From NCBI GenBank assembly GCA_964636985.1, contig CAZWSX010000016.1:1-64000 (forward strand): a stretch of DNA of 64,000 nt, in the 5' to 3' direction. A model generated the notes under the pieces. That model searched no databases and was not told where the DNA came from. It saw only the letters and a list, made by a program, of their open reading frames with translations. Source of the stretch: CAZWSX01 sp964636985 (GTDB taxonomy: Bacteria > Planctomycetota > Planctomycetia > Pirellulales > Pirellulaceae). Made by a program: the position numbers and the translations under genes. Below are positions 37,134-46,260 of the stretch, one piece after another. Numbering within the stretch: the stretch's first letter is position 1; every line of letters begins with the position of its first letter.

Positions 37134-38477
37134 GTGCGATTCCATCGCCTGCGCGCATTGTGTTTGATGGTTCCGTTCTTTCTTGGCAGCGCGGTTGTTT
37201 GCGCTCAAGAAGCGGGCCCGGAAAAGAAGTTGGCAGTGCCCACCGAGGAAGCACAAGCCAACGCCCTCAAGGTCATCAAGGAACTCTACAAACCTGACTA
37301 CGAGCGAGCAAAAAAGCCGCAAGAAAAACTGCTGTTGGCCAGGAAGCTCTACAAGGAAGCAGAAGCCACCAAGGACGATGTGGTCAGCCGCTACGTCTTG
37401 TTCCGCATCGTCCGCGACATCGCTATTAATGAAGACGACATTGATCTGGCCATCCAGGGGATCGATACGATCGATTCCGAGTACGAAGTCAATATCTTTG
37501 CGCTGCTGTACGAGTCGCTGTCTAAGATTTTTGAGAGCAGCAAAAAGTTGAAAGGCCTCATCGCGAGGGATCTCAAAGAGGCGCTCATGAATCGCGCCTT
37601 CATGCGAGGGAATGACGCCGTCATTTTGGAAAAGTACGAGGACGCGAAGAAACTGCACGGCCTGGCCCTCGATTGTGCGGGCGAACTGAAAGACAAGGAG
37701 TGGAAGGATTTCATCGCGAAGGAGATGTTGCAGGCGGAGAAATTGGCCGCTCGCCATTCCTACGCCATGGAAGCTAAGAAAATTCTGGAAAGTACGCCGG
37801 ACGATCCCGCGGCCAATCGAATTCTGGGAACGTACCTCTGCGAGGCGAACGACGACTGGAGCAGCGGAGGTTCCTATCTCGCCAAGGGAGACAATGAGAA
37901 TCTGCAAGCGGCGGCCAAGATTGCTTTGGTCGAGAAGCCCGACTGGGTCAAGGTCGGGGATCTTTGTTGGACGGCGGCCGAAGAAGTCGGCGGAAGCGGC
38001 CAAGCGCGACTACAACTTCTCGCCGCCATCGCGTACTGGAACGTTTACTATGAATTGAGCGGTCTTACCAAGACACGCGTGGATCGTGCTCTCGACCAGG
38101 TGCCGGCCGAAGTGATTTCCGATCATGCCGCCTATAAATGGCGCGCCATGGCCGGCAAGTACATCAATAGCCGCGCGTTTGAGGACGGTATCGTGTTATC
38201 GTGGCAGCCGTTCCTGGGCGAGAGTTTTTCGTGGAAAGCACAAAGCATCACCTCTTACAGGGGCCGCTTCGACAAGGGAAGGTGGCTGTTTAACCTGAAG
38301 TCGGGAACGATCGGAGTCGTGGAGCGGATCGATGCAGATCGCCTTGCCGTGTTCACGATCCCGGCCAAAGAATCCACTCGAGAACCCAAGGATGTTGCAG
38401 ACCTTGCGAAACGGCGCGGTCAAATCATCTTCGAGCGAGCGGAAAAAGAAGTGGCCAACGGCGACGAAGGACGATAG
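37134..38477 (+). CDS. secreted helical-repeat protein of unknown function
   Basis: A protein of ~447 aa. A signal peptide (MRFHRLRALCLMVPFFLGSA, ending in VVCAQE) is followed by a long alpha-helical region (~30-300) with TPR-like helices but no clear consensus, and a small beta-rich C-terminal part (~350-400, SWQPFLGESFSWKAQ). The GTG at 37134 is chosen because GGGGGA lies upstream and it begins the signal peptide. No enzyme motif is seen; a surface or periplasmic scaffold role is a guess. It does not look operonic with lpxA (189-base gap). Confidence 0.7.
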   Translation: MRFHRLRALCLMVPFFLGSAVVCAQEAGPEKKLAVPTEEAQANALKVIKELYKPDYERAKKPQEKLLLARKLYKEAEATKDDVVSRYVLFRIVRDIAINEDDIDLAIQGIDTIDSEYEVNIFALLYESLSKIFESSKKLKGLIARDLKEALMNRAFMRGNDAVILEKYEDAKKLHGLALDCAGELKDKEWKDFIAKEMLQAEKLAARHSYAMEAKKILESTPDDPAANRILGTYLCEANDDWSSGGSYLAKGDNENLQAAAKIALVEKPDWVKVGDLCWTAAEEVGGSGQARLQLLAAIAYWNVYYELSGLTKTRVDRALDQVPAEVISDHAAYKWRAMAGKYINSRAFEDGIVLSWQPFLGESFSWKAQSITSYRGRFDKGRWLFNLKSGTIGVVERIDADRLAVFTIPAKESTREPKDVADLAKRRGQIIFERAEKEVANGDEGR

Positions 38478-38498
38478 TCGCCCCAGGCGCCGAGACTC

Positions 38499-39224
38499 TT
38501 ACTCGCCAAACGGCCAGGTCTTGCCGAGCGCCTTGCGCTGAATCTGCGTCAGGTCTTTGATCCCGCTCTTGGCGAGCTTGATGAGCGTGGCGAGCTCGGC
38601 ATCGTCAAAGGTCGCTTCTTCGCCAGTCCCTTGGACTTCGACGAACTTCCCTTTGCCCGTCATGACGATGTTCATGTCGACATCGGCCGCCACGTCGAGC
38701 TTGTAATCCAGGTCGAGCATCGGCTTTCCGTCGATGATCCCCACGCTCACCGCCGCGACACTGTCGCGCAGCGGGTACTTCTTGGGGTCCGGCAACAGCT
38801 TGCGAATCGAATCGATGGCATCCACCACGGCGATGAGCGCGCCCGTGATGCTCGCCGTTCGCGTGCCGCCATCAGCCTGAATCACGTCGCAGTCGACGAG
38901 TAGTGCTCGCTCGCCTAGGGCTTCCAGATCAACGACGGCTCGCAAGCTTCGTCCGATCAATCGCTGGATCTCGGTGGTGCGGCCATCGACTTTGCCTGCA
39001 CGCTCACGCGCCTTCCGCGGGCTCGTGCTGTGGGGCAGCATGTTGTATTCGGCGGTAATCCAGCCCTTTCCGCGGCCGGCCATCCACTCGGGCACCTTTG
39101 GGTCGATGCTTGCCGTGCAGAGCACGACTGTGTTGCCGCACTCGTAAAGGACGCTGCCCGGCGATTGATCGGTGAAGTGGCGCTTGATTTTGACCGGGCG
39201 GATTTCGTTGGCGCGACGCGACAT
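38499..39224 (-). CDS. rph: ribonuclease PH
   Basis: A protein of 241 aa, the usual RNase PH length. Conserved features are EIRPVKIKRHFTDQSPGSV, CGNTVVLCTAS, GWITAEYNMLPHST, the arginine-rich GRTTEIQRLIGRSLRAVVD, and DCDVIQADGGTRTASITGA (phosphate-binding and catalytic). It trims 3' ends of tRNAs using phosphate. It is the last gene of an argB-argD-argF-rph group on the minus strand, 45 bases after argF. Confidence 0.97.
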   Translation of the reverse strand: MSRRANEIRPVKIKRHFTDQSPGSVLYECGNTVVLCTASIDPKVPEWMAGRGKGWITAEYNMLPHSTSPRKARERAGKVDGRTTEIQRLIGRSLRAVVDLEALGERALLVDCDVIQADGGTRTASITGALIAVVDAIDSIRKLLPDPKKYPLRDSVAAVSVGIIDGKPMLDLDYKLDVAADVDMNIVMTGKGKFVEVQGTGEEATFDDAELATLIKLAKSGIKDLTQIQRKALGKTWPFGE

Positions 39225-39269
39225 GGGTTAACAAATAAGAAAAGTGTGGAGAGATGTTCCGTCTGTGCC

Positions 39270-40187
39270 TTACGCCAGGTCCTTCAACAGCCAAACAATC
39301 AAGCCCTTCTGCACGTGCATCCGATTCCCGGCCTCTTGGATCACGGCGCTTTGGGGGCTGTCGATCACTTCATCCGTCACTTCCCAACCCCGATGGGCGG
39401 GCAAACAGTGCAAGAAGTAAGCATCCTTGGGAGCCTTCGACATCAGCTTCGCGTTCACCTGGTAATCGGCAAACGCTTTGGCGCGAACTTCTTGTTCAGC
39501 CTCTTGCCCCATGCTGGCCCACACGTCGGTGTAGACAGCCATCGCACCCCGCACCGCGGCGGCGGGATCACGCGTTTCGACTAGCTTCAAGTCGGGAACG
39601 CCTGCGTGCAACTTCTTGAGGAACGATTTGTCGAACGTGTATCCCTCAGGCGACGCAACGGCGAACTCGACACCCAGTCGCCCGCAGCAAACGGCCAAAC
39701 TGGCGGCGACATTGTTGGCATCGCCTACATAAGCCAAGCGTTTGCCGCGTAAGTCTCCAACCAGTTCTTCGAGCGTGAATAAATCGGCCAAAGCCTGGCA
39801 GGGATGCGCCTTATCGGTAAGGCCGTTGATCACCGGGCAGCCGCCGTACTTGGCGAGCTCTTCGACTTTTTGGTGGGTGTTCGCCCGGCAAGCGATGATA
39901 TCGACGTATTGCCCCAGCACCTGAGCGAAGTCGGCGATCGATTCGCGATTTCCCCAGCCGACGTCCTGACCGAGGAACAAACTGGAACCGCCGAGGTGGG
40001 CCATGCCCGTTTCGAAACTGACGCGCGTGCGGAGCGAAGGTTTCTCGAACAACATCCCCATCACGCGGCCAGGCAGAATCGCTTCGCGAATGCCGCGCGC
40101 GAGGTTCCGTTTCAGGTCGGCGCTGATTTCGAAGACGCGGCGGATCTCGTCCGTGGAAAGTTCGAATAAATCAAGTACATGTCGCAT
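39270..40187 (-). CDS. argF: ornithine carbamoyltransferase
   Basis: A protein of 305 aa. The carbamoyl-phosphate loop is KPSLRTRVSFE (the usual motif is STRTR; the second Ser/Thr is Leu here). The ornithine-binding region has DVWASMGQE and the hallmark HCLPAHRG with catalytic Cys near residue 265. It makes citrulline in arginine biosynthesis. GGAGA lies ~7 bases before the ATG. It follows argD by ~115 bases. Confidence 0.93.
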   Translation of the reverse strand: MRHVLDLFELSTDEIRRVFEISADLKRNLARGIREAILPGRVMGMLFEKPSLRTRVSFETGMAHLGGSSLFLGQDVGWGNRESIADFAQVLGQYVDIIACRANTHQKVEELAKYGGCPVINGLTDKAHPCQALADLFTLEELVGDLRGKRLAYVGDANNVAASLAVCCGRLGVEFAVASPEGYTFDKSFLKKLHAGVPDLKLVETRDPAAAVRGAMAVYTDVWASMGQEAEQEVRAKAFADYQVNAKLMSKAPKDAYFLHCLPAHRGWEVTDEVIDSPQSAVIQEAGNRMHVQKGLIVWLLKDLA

Positions 40188-40301
40188 ATCTGGTCTCCGG
40201 CGGCCGCTGGAACGATCTTGCTCAAGCGGTGCGGGGTTGATGTTCGCCGAGTCCTGCGACTCATCCCAATCCCTGGGGCAGGCGAACGCGTTTTCGCCTG
40301 G

Positions 40302-41519
40302 TTACGTGCCGTGGCTGGCCATCACGTCGGCGAGGATGTCGAGCCCCGCGTGGGCTTGCTCGACCGAGAGATTCATCGCGGGCAACAAACGAATCACAGT
40401 CGACTGGGTGCAGTTGATAAGCAGCTTCCGCTCCAAGCACGCCTTCACGAGCGGCGCGCCTTCGATCAAAAGCTCGGCACCAATCATCACGCCTGCAACG
40501 CGCACGTCCTTGATGATCGGATACTTGCTCTTCATCTCGAGCAATCGCGTGCGGAAGACGCCTTCCAGCGTCTTCGCTTGATCGAGCAGGTTCTCTTGTT
40601 CGATCATTTCAAGAGCGGCGATACCGGCTCGCGCGGCAATCGGATTGCCACCAAACGTCGCTGCGTGCATGCCCGGCTTGAGGCTCTTCGCAATTTCAGG
40701 CTTGGCCAACAAGGCTCCCCCCGCAATGCCGCCGCAGAGCGATTTGGCCAGCGTGATGACATCGGGCTCGACGTTAAAGCGTTGGTAGCCGAACCATTCG
40801 CCCGTCCGGCCGCAGCCCGTTTGGACTTCGTCGAACATGAGGAGCAAACCGCGATCGTCGCACAGTTTTCGCAGGCCCGCGAGAAATTCTGGCGTTGCCA
40901 ATCGCACGCCACCTTCGCCTTGGATGGGCTCGATCATGATCGCGCATGTTTCTTCGTCGATCAGTTTGGCCACGGCATCCAAATCGCCGTGCGGAGCATA
41001 GAGGAAACCGGGCAACATCGGCCCGATCCCTTCGTGATACTTTGGTTGAGCGGTGGCCGTGAGGGCGCCGAACGTTCGCCCGTGAAACCCGCCCGTGAAG
41101 GTCACGATCTTGTAGCGGCCTTTGCCGGCATGGGCCCGCGCCAGCTTGATGGCGGCTTCGTTGGCTTCGGTTCCTGAGTTGCAGAAGAAAGCTTGCCCGC
41201 CGAAGCTCCGTTCCGAGAGCATCTGGGCCCAGCGGCCTTGAGCATCCATGTGCCAGGTGTTGGGAACGTGGATTAGCGTCGCAACTTGCTCCTGAACGGC
41301 TTGAACCACCGGGGCAGGGCAGTGGCCCAGCAGGTTGCAGCCCCATCCGGGGAAGAAATCGAGATAGCGGTTTCCCTCGCTATCCCAAACGTACGAACCC
41401 TCGCCGCGAACCAGATTGACCGGATAACGCGTGTAGTTGCCAATGACGTACTTCTTGAACAACTCCACTGTTTCTTGTGAACTGAGCGCTTGAGAATGCG
41501 CCGCCGCAGTAAGGGTCAT
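40302..41519 (-). CDS. argD: acetylornithine aminotransferase
   Basis: A PLP-dependent class III aminotransferase of 405 aa. GYGxDxxG-type features include the N-terminal YTRYPVNLVRGEGSYVWDSE, the cofactor region FCNSGTEANEAAIKLAR (phosphate anchor), LLMFDEVQTGCGRTG and the Schiff-base Lys in VITLAKSLCGG. It converts N-acetylglutamate semialdehyde to N-acetylornithine. The ATG at 41519 is preferred over an upstream TTG because GAGGAG sits 8 bases before it. It lies between argB and argF. Confidence 0.94.
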   Translation of the reverse strand: MTLTAAAHSQALSSQETVELFKKYVIGNYTRYPVNLVRGEGSYVWDSEGNRYLDFFPGWGCNLLGHCPAPVVQAVQEQVATLIHVPNTWHMDAQGRWAQMLSERSFGGQAFFCNSGTEANEAAIKLARAHAGKGRYKIVTFTGGFHGRTFGALTATAQPKYHEGIGPMLPGFLYAPHGDLDAVAKLIDEETCAIMIEPIQGEGGVRLATPEFLAGLRKLCDDRGLLLMFDEVQTGCGRTGEWFGYQRFNVEPDVITLAKSLCGGIAGGALLAKPEIAKSLKPGMHAATFGGNPIAARAGIAALEMIEQENLLDQAKTLEGVFRTRLLEMKSKYPIIKDVRVAGVMIGAELLIEGAPLVKACLERKLLINCTQSTVIRLLPAMNLSVEQAHAGLDILADVMASHGT

Positions 41520-41580
41520 ATCCAAAACTCCTCACAAGTTAAGTTCGTCCGTCGAAAACAAAGCAATAGGCTTTAACAAC

Positions 41581-42474
41581 TCAGGCTTTCACCAACTCCG
41601 TCCCAATCCCACTCGTCGTATAGATCTCCAGCAGCAGCGAGTGCCGCAGTCGTCCGTCGATGATGTGGACTTTGCGGACTCCCTTATCGAGCGTTCGCAA
41701 GCACTCTTCCACCTTCGGGATCATGCCCGATTCGATCACGCCGACTTCGATCAACCGCCGCGCTTCGTCGGCTGTGAGCGAGTGAATGATCGAATTGGGA
41801 TCGTTTTTGTCGCGCCGCACGCCGTTCACGTCGCTCATGTAAACGAGCTTTTCAGCGCCCAGCGATTCGGCCACCGCGCGGGCGGCGGTGTCGGCGTTCA
41901 CGTTGTACTTTTGCCCGTGCTCGTCGATGCACATCGACGGAATCACGGGGACCTGCCCGGCATAGCAAAGATTGTCGATCACGGTCCGGTCAACCTTGGT
42001 CACGTCGCCGACAAACCCGAGATCGATCCCCTTTTCCGTCCCGTCGTCGAGCAGCAACTTCTCGCCAAAGAGAACGTTGGTCGTTTTGAAGTTCAGGTTC
42101 ATGGCCCGGCCACCGAATTCTTCGATTTTCGTGGCGATCATCTCGTTGGTTTCGTAAGCCAGAATCTCTTCAACGATTTTTAGGGTGGCATCGTCGGTAT
42201 AGCGGCGGCCTTTGATGAAGTTCGGCTTGATGCCGGCGGCGTCCATGGCCCGGCTGATTCGCGCGCCACCGCCGTGAACAACGACGGGTCGCATGCCGAC
42301 CGTTTCCATGAAGACAATGTCGAGCAGTACGTGGCGGAGGGCGTTTTCGTCCTCCATGACACTGCCGCCCAACTTGATGACCGTGACTTTGTCGCGGAAC
42401 CGGCGGATCCACCCCATCGCTTCCAGAAGGGTGTCGGCTTTTTGAATGGCAAGTTGTTGCGAGGGATCGGCCAA
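41581..42474 (-). CDS. argB: acetylglutamate kinase
   Basis: A protein of ~297 aa, the usual length. An N-terminal helix (~ADTLLEAMGWIRRFRDK) resembles that of arginine-inhibited enzymes. The kinase core has VIKLGGSVME, VVVHGGGARIS, DLGFVGDV, NVNADTAARAVAESL and late SGMIPKVEECL. It phosphorylates N-acetylglutamate, the second step to arginine. The start is uncertain: TTG 42474, with GGAG 8 bases upstream, is preferred to TTG 42489. It is the first gene of the arg group. Confidence 0.93.
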   Translation of the reverse strand: MADPSQQLAIQKADTLLEAMGWIRRFRDKVTVIKLGGSVMEDENALRHVLLDIVFMETVGMRPVVVHGGGARISRAMDAAGIKPNFIKGRRYTDDATLKIVEEILAYETNEMIATKIEEFGGRAMNLNFKTTNVLFGEKLLLDDGTEKGIDLGFVGDVTKVDRTVIDNLCYAGQVPVIPSMCIDEHGQKYNVNADTAARAVAESLGAEKLVYMSDVNGVRRDKNDPNSIIHSLTADEARRLIEVGVIESGMIPKVEECLRTLDKGVRKVHIIDGRLRHSLLLEIYTTSGIGTELVKA

Positions 42475-42489
42475 AGCGACGCGCTCCAA

Positions 42490-43061
42490 TTCAAAACGAG
42501 TTCAAATCAACGGACAGCAAAAAAATGGAACACCGGCCAACCAGTCGACCGCCTTAAGAGACGATTGGACAACCGAAGAAGATTTAAAGAACGACCGACT
42601 CCCCTAAGCAATTCAAGCCTGGGGGAGCACCCCAGGCTTTACGGATGGACTTCAACTTCCTTTTTTGTTTGGCGCTCGCTCCTGGCGAGCCATCAACGCT
42701 TCTCACAAGAACAAAAAGGATTGGGCCTTCAAATCCTACACCTGACCAAATGCAGACGCCTGGCGAAGTCGCATCATGGGGAATCACGTAGTGTATTTAT
42801 CTTCTGGCCGGGGTGTCAACGAGCTAAAGGGGCGCGCTTATGCTGTAAAGTATCACAATTTGTTATTCTGGGCAGTCCAAGGTTTAAAACCTGTCGCGGT
42901 ACTTCCAAACCGCAGTCATCTTTGGGCCACTCGCGGTCGAAAAAGACTTGGTTATCTTGGTCCAAGTGTCGGCCAAGCGGTCTTGGCCCTTTTCTGTTCC
43001 CGAGAACGCGGCTTGGCTAACAGAACGCCGCCCGGTTTCCAACCCTTTTGAGATACCTCCA
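42490..43061. other. divergent intergenic region with a palindromic hairpin
   Basis: ~570 bases between argB and the GlmU-like gene, likely carrying both promoters. It contains a perfect 10-bp hairpin AAGCCTGGGG-GAGCA-CCCCAGGCTT at 42615-42639. No coding frame is convincing; a long open frame upstream of 43062 has no supporting start. Confidence 0.55.
42615..42639. repeat. palindromic hairpin in the argB upstream region
   Basis: AAGCCTGGGG / CCCCAGGCTT with loop GAGCA. It lies ~120-140 bases upstream of argB and could be an operator, a terminator fossil or a dispersed repeat. Confidence 0.5.
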
Positions 43062-43820
43062 ATGAATGATGCCATGGCGGTGGTACTGGCGGCGGGGATG
43101 GGAACGCGGATGCGAACGGACCTCCCCAAGGTCCTTTGCCCGGCCCTGGGACGACCCATGATCGAGTACGTCCTCGACGCACTCGTCGCTGCGGGTGTCA
43201 AAAAAATCGTCGTGGTGGTTGGCTACCGGGCCGACGATGTGCGATCCACGCTTCGCGATCGGAAGAATCTCGAATTCGTCGATCAAACCGAACGCTTGGG
43301 CACCGGCCACGCGGTGAAGATGGCTCATAGTCAGGTCAAGGCGTCCAGTGGCCCGGTGGTCATTGTGGCGGGCGACTCCCCCATGATTCAGGCTGATTCG
43401 GTTCGGCGTTTGCTTACCGAATTCGACGCCACCAAGCCCGCCTGCCTTATGGGGACACTTCACAAGGCCAATCCAGCGGGGTTGGGGCGGATCGTGCGTG
43501 ATGGAAAAGGGAACTTCGCGGCAATTGTCGAGGAAAAAGACGCCACCGAGGAGCAGCGTAAGATTACCGAGGTGAATATGAGCACCTACGTTTTCTCGGC
43601 TCCCGACTTGGCTTGGGCGCTCGACCACCTCAAAAACGAAAACCGCCAAAAAGAGTACTATTTGACCGACGCTCCTGGATTGCTGTTGGCCGAAGGGAAG
43701 ACGGTGCAGGCCCTGCCGATCCTGCAAGAATGCGAGTCGCTCAGCATCAACACGATCGACGAACTGGTTCTCGTCGAAGCGAAGATGAAGGAAATGGGCT
43801 ACGATAAAGCCCGTCGGTAA
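43062..43820 (+). CDS. GlmU-like uridyltransferase domain (UDP-GlcNAc pyrophosphorylase half only)
   Basis: A protein of 252 aa, the size of the N-terminal half of GlmU (full GlmU is ~450). The signature LAAGMGTRMRTDLPKVL binds the nucleotide; GTGHAVKMA and VVIVAGDSPMI carry the uridine/metal region, and later NMSTYVF, NENRQKEYYLTDAPGLL match. The C-terminal left-handed beta-helix with the acetyltransferase is missing: a stop follows directly. The protein could make UDP-GlcNAc from GlcNAc-1-P, with acetylation done elsewhere. The ATG at 43062 is chosen over a long upstream extension. It is followed by prs, a common neighbour. Confidence 0.88.
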   Translation: MNDAMAVVLAAGMGTRMRTDLPKVLCPALGRPMIEYVLDALVAAGVKKIVVVVGYRADDVRSTLRDRKNLEFVDQTERLGTGHAVKMAHSQVKASSGPVVIVAGDSPMIQADSVRRLLTEFDATKPACLMGTLHKANPAGLGRIVRDGKGNFAAIVEEKDATEEQRKITEVNMSTYVFSAPDLAWALDHLKNENRQKEYYLTDAPGLLLAEGKTVQALPILQECESLSINTIDELVLVEAKMKEMGYDKARR

Positions 43821-43905
43821 TGGCCGCAGGCGAACCTACCAGCGGTTTAGTGTTTCTTTCCTTAGCGGCCCGTCATGGCGGCCCGGTTCCACTCGATAGC
43901 GAGTT

Positions 43906-44862
43906 ATGCGCGAACTGAAAATCTTCAGCGGTCGTGGCAATCGTCCTCTTGCCAAGGCGATTTGCAATTACCTGCACTTATCGCTGGGGAACATCACGCT
44001 GGGGAAATTTCCCGACGGCGAGAACTTCTGCAAAATCGACGAAGACGTCCGCGGCCGCGACATCTTCCTGATCCAGCCCACCTGCCATCCGGTGAACGAC
44101 AACCTGATGGAGCTGTTGATCATGATCGACAGCTGCAAACGGGCCAGCTGCGCGCGAATCACCGCTGTAATGCCGTATTTTGGCTACGCCCGGCAGGACC
44201 GCAAAGACGAAGGTCGGGTTCCGATCACGGCCAAACTCGTGGCCAACATCATCACGCGGGCCGGGGCCGACCGGGTCCTGACCATGGACCTGCACGCGCC
44301 GCAGATCCAGGGCTTCTTCGATATTCCCGTCGATCACTTGTATGCGTCGCCGGTGCTGAATAACCACGTTCTCAAGATGAACGTCCCCGAGGACCAGCGG
44401 GTGATCGTCAGCCCCGACGAGGGAAGCATCAAGCGCGCGTTAGGCCACCAGCGCCGGCTGGGCGGGAAACTCGCCATCGTCGACAAGCGGCGGGCTGGCC
44501 CGCTCGATACCAAGCAGGAGAACCTGATCGGCGGCCCAGTCGATGGTAAGGTTTGTTTCATGTTCGACGACATGATCAGCACGGCCGGCTCGATCAAAGG
44601 AGCCGCCGAACGCGTCTACAAGGAAGGGGCCAAAGAAATCCACGTCCTGGCGACGCACGGCGTGCTGTGCGGGCCGGCCCTCGAACGGATCACCGAGGCG
44701 CCGATCAACAACGTGTGGATCACCGATTCGATTCCGCTCTCGCCGGAGTACGCCGGGTCGAAGATCAAGACGATCACGGTGGCCCCGCTCTTGGCCGAGG
44801 CCATCAAGCGGATTCACCACGACCAATCGATCAGCGTTCTCTTCGACGAACCTGAAGAGTAA
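43906..44862 (+). CDS. prs: ribose-phosphate pyrophosphokinase
   Basis: A protein of 318 aa, the usual length. Motifs are FSGRGNRPLAKAI, GRDIFLIQPTC, the metal/ATP region YFGYARQDRKD, DLHAPQIQGFFDIPVDHLYA, VSPDEGSIKRA, DKRRAG and the PRPP loop MFDDMISTAGSIKG. It makes PRPP for nucleotide, histidine and NAD synthesis. It lies 85 bases after the GlmU-like gene on the same strand. Confidence 0.96.
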   Translation: MRELKIFSGRGNRPLAKAICNYLHLSLGNITLGKFPDGENFCKIDEDVRGRDIFLIQPTCHPVNDNLMELLIMIDSCKRASCARITAVMPYFGYARQDRKDEGRVPITAKLVANIITRAGADRVLTMDLHAPQIQGFFDIPVDHLYASPVLNNHVLKMNVPEDQRVIVSPDEGSIKRALGHQRRLGGKLAIVDKRRAGPLDTKQENLIGGPVDGKVCFMFDDMISTAGSIKGAAERVYKEGAKEIHVLATHGVLCGPALERITEAPINNVWITDSIPLSPEYAGSKIKTITVAPLLAEAIKRIHHDQSISVLFDEPEE

Positions 44863-44914
44863 TTACACCTCTTATCGCGGCGCTGTCCTGAGACAACCAA
44901 AGGAAGTCGGACAA

Positions 44915-46060
44915 ATGTCTTCTGCTGGCGGAAGTGATCGGGAAAGCCAGTCCATGGCGACCGACCGTCCCGCTGATCGCAGACAAAAAAATCGTTTGTT
45001 TGCGGGTTGTCTTGTTCTTGCTACCCTCGGGGTTGTGATCAGTTCTGCCTACTACCTCTTTTCGCTCGTTCGGCAAGACCGTGGTAGTTCAGCGAATCCG
45101 GTCAGAGGATCGGAAATACGACCTCCTGATGATGCTAAGCGAGTCATCGCAGTTGCAAAAAACCATCGGTACTTAATCCCTTTTAGTGATGGTGACATCC
45201 CATCGGCTGACGAAATCGCTGGGAATGACACGCTTTCAATCGACGTTTATGTCGCGAACTTCGATGGTGACCGTGTCACCGAGACGTGTGACATTCTTGG
45301 AAAGCTTGAGTCCTACGGCGGCCTGGAATTGCGAGTCTACGGAGACAGTCTCGGCCGCAAATGCGATGTCTCCTCTAATGACGTGCCACAGCAGAACGCT
45401 ATTCTCGCGAGGCTGCTACTTGCCGCGAAATGGACGCATGTATCTATTCGTTCAGTTCCTATTGATGCGGAATCTGCTGGCGCGCTTGTACGAAGCGGTG
45501 CTCGGAGTGCTGATCTGTACGACTGCCAATGTTCAGAATCTACGCTGACGCAGCTAGATCCGCTGAACCATTTTGAATTGCTGCAGCTGTCACAACAGGA
45601 ATGCGATGCAACGTGGTTCGCGCGCTGTCCGCGTGGCAACCGCCTGCGCGGACTATACCTGAATTGCTCTTCGCCAATGACACTCGAGGGAAGCCGGGCG
45701 ATTGGTGCGATTGATTCACTCGAAACCCTGCAGCTTGGCTGCGGGCGTTTGAATCCCCAGTCGATCGACGAGTTGTGTAAGGCGAAGGCGTTACGGACTT
45801 TGTATCTCGCGGCGGAAGGCATCGATACCGCAGCCCTTAAGGCGCTTGGAAGAGCAAAGGGATTGCGATCCCTCGATTTATCGCAATCCGATTTGGAAAT
45901 TGGTGAGGAGGAGTGTGAACTCCTGTGTGCATTTAAGCATCTGGATTCACTTCAACTGGCATATGTACCAATCAGTCCGGAGCACTTCAAGAAAATCTTG
46001 CGCGCGCTAAAACCAGGTGTCGCAAAGTTTGCTCCTGACATGGACAACGACTCCTATTGA
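44915..46060 (+). CDS. membrane-anchored leucine-rich-repeat-like protein
   Basis: A protein of 381 aa. One hydrophobic helix (~29-50, RLFAGCLVLATLGVVISSAY) is followed by an extracytoplasmic region. Leucine-rich units of ~23-25 residues are visible at ~215-370 (LRGLYLNCSSPMTLEG, LETLQLGCGRLNPQSI, LRTLYLAAEGIDTAAL, LRSLDLSQSDLEIGEE, LDSLQLAYVPISPEHF). Such proteins are often surface interaction modules. Codon choice looks more A+T-rich than in prs. ATG 44954 is an alternative start closer to the helix. I recognise no named family. Confidence 0.75.
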   Translation: MSSAGGSDRESQSMATDRPADRRQKNRLFAGCLVLATLGVVISSAYYLFSLVRQDRGSSANPVRGSEIRPPDDAKRVIAVAKNHRYLIPFSDGDIPSADEIAGNDTLSIDVYVANFDGDRVTETCDILGKLESYGGLELRVYGDSLGRKCDVSSNDVPQQNAILARLLLAAKWTHVSIRSVPIDAESAGALVRSGARSADLYDCQCSESTLTQLDPLNHFELLQLSQQECDATWFARCPRGNRLRGLYLNCSSPMTLEGSRAIGAIDSLETLQLGCGRLNPQSIDELCKAKALRTLYLAAEGIDTAALKALGRAKGLRSLDLSQSDLEIGEEECELLCAFKHLDSLQLAYVPISPEHFKKILRALKPGVAKFAPDMDNDSY

Positions 46061-46260
46061 GGTCCGATCCCTCCGAGCAGCCGCCGATTCGCGCAATTTT
46101 TCGCGCAACGATCGCGCGTTCAAGCACTTTTCTTGAGTCGCTGCCGCTGCTAGCTTTACGTTTGGGTAATCTCGCTCAACCTTACCGGCACTTCTTGCCG
46201 AAGTAAAAGTTGCCATAACCGCTACATCTTCACGGCAGTGGTTGAAAGAGGATCCAAAGC

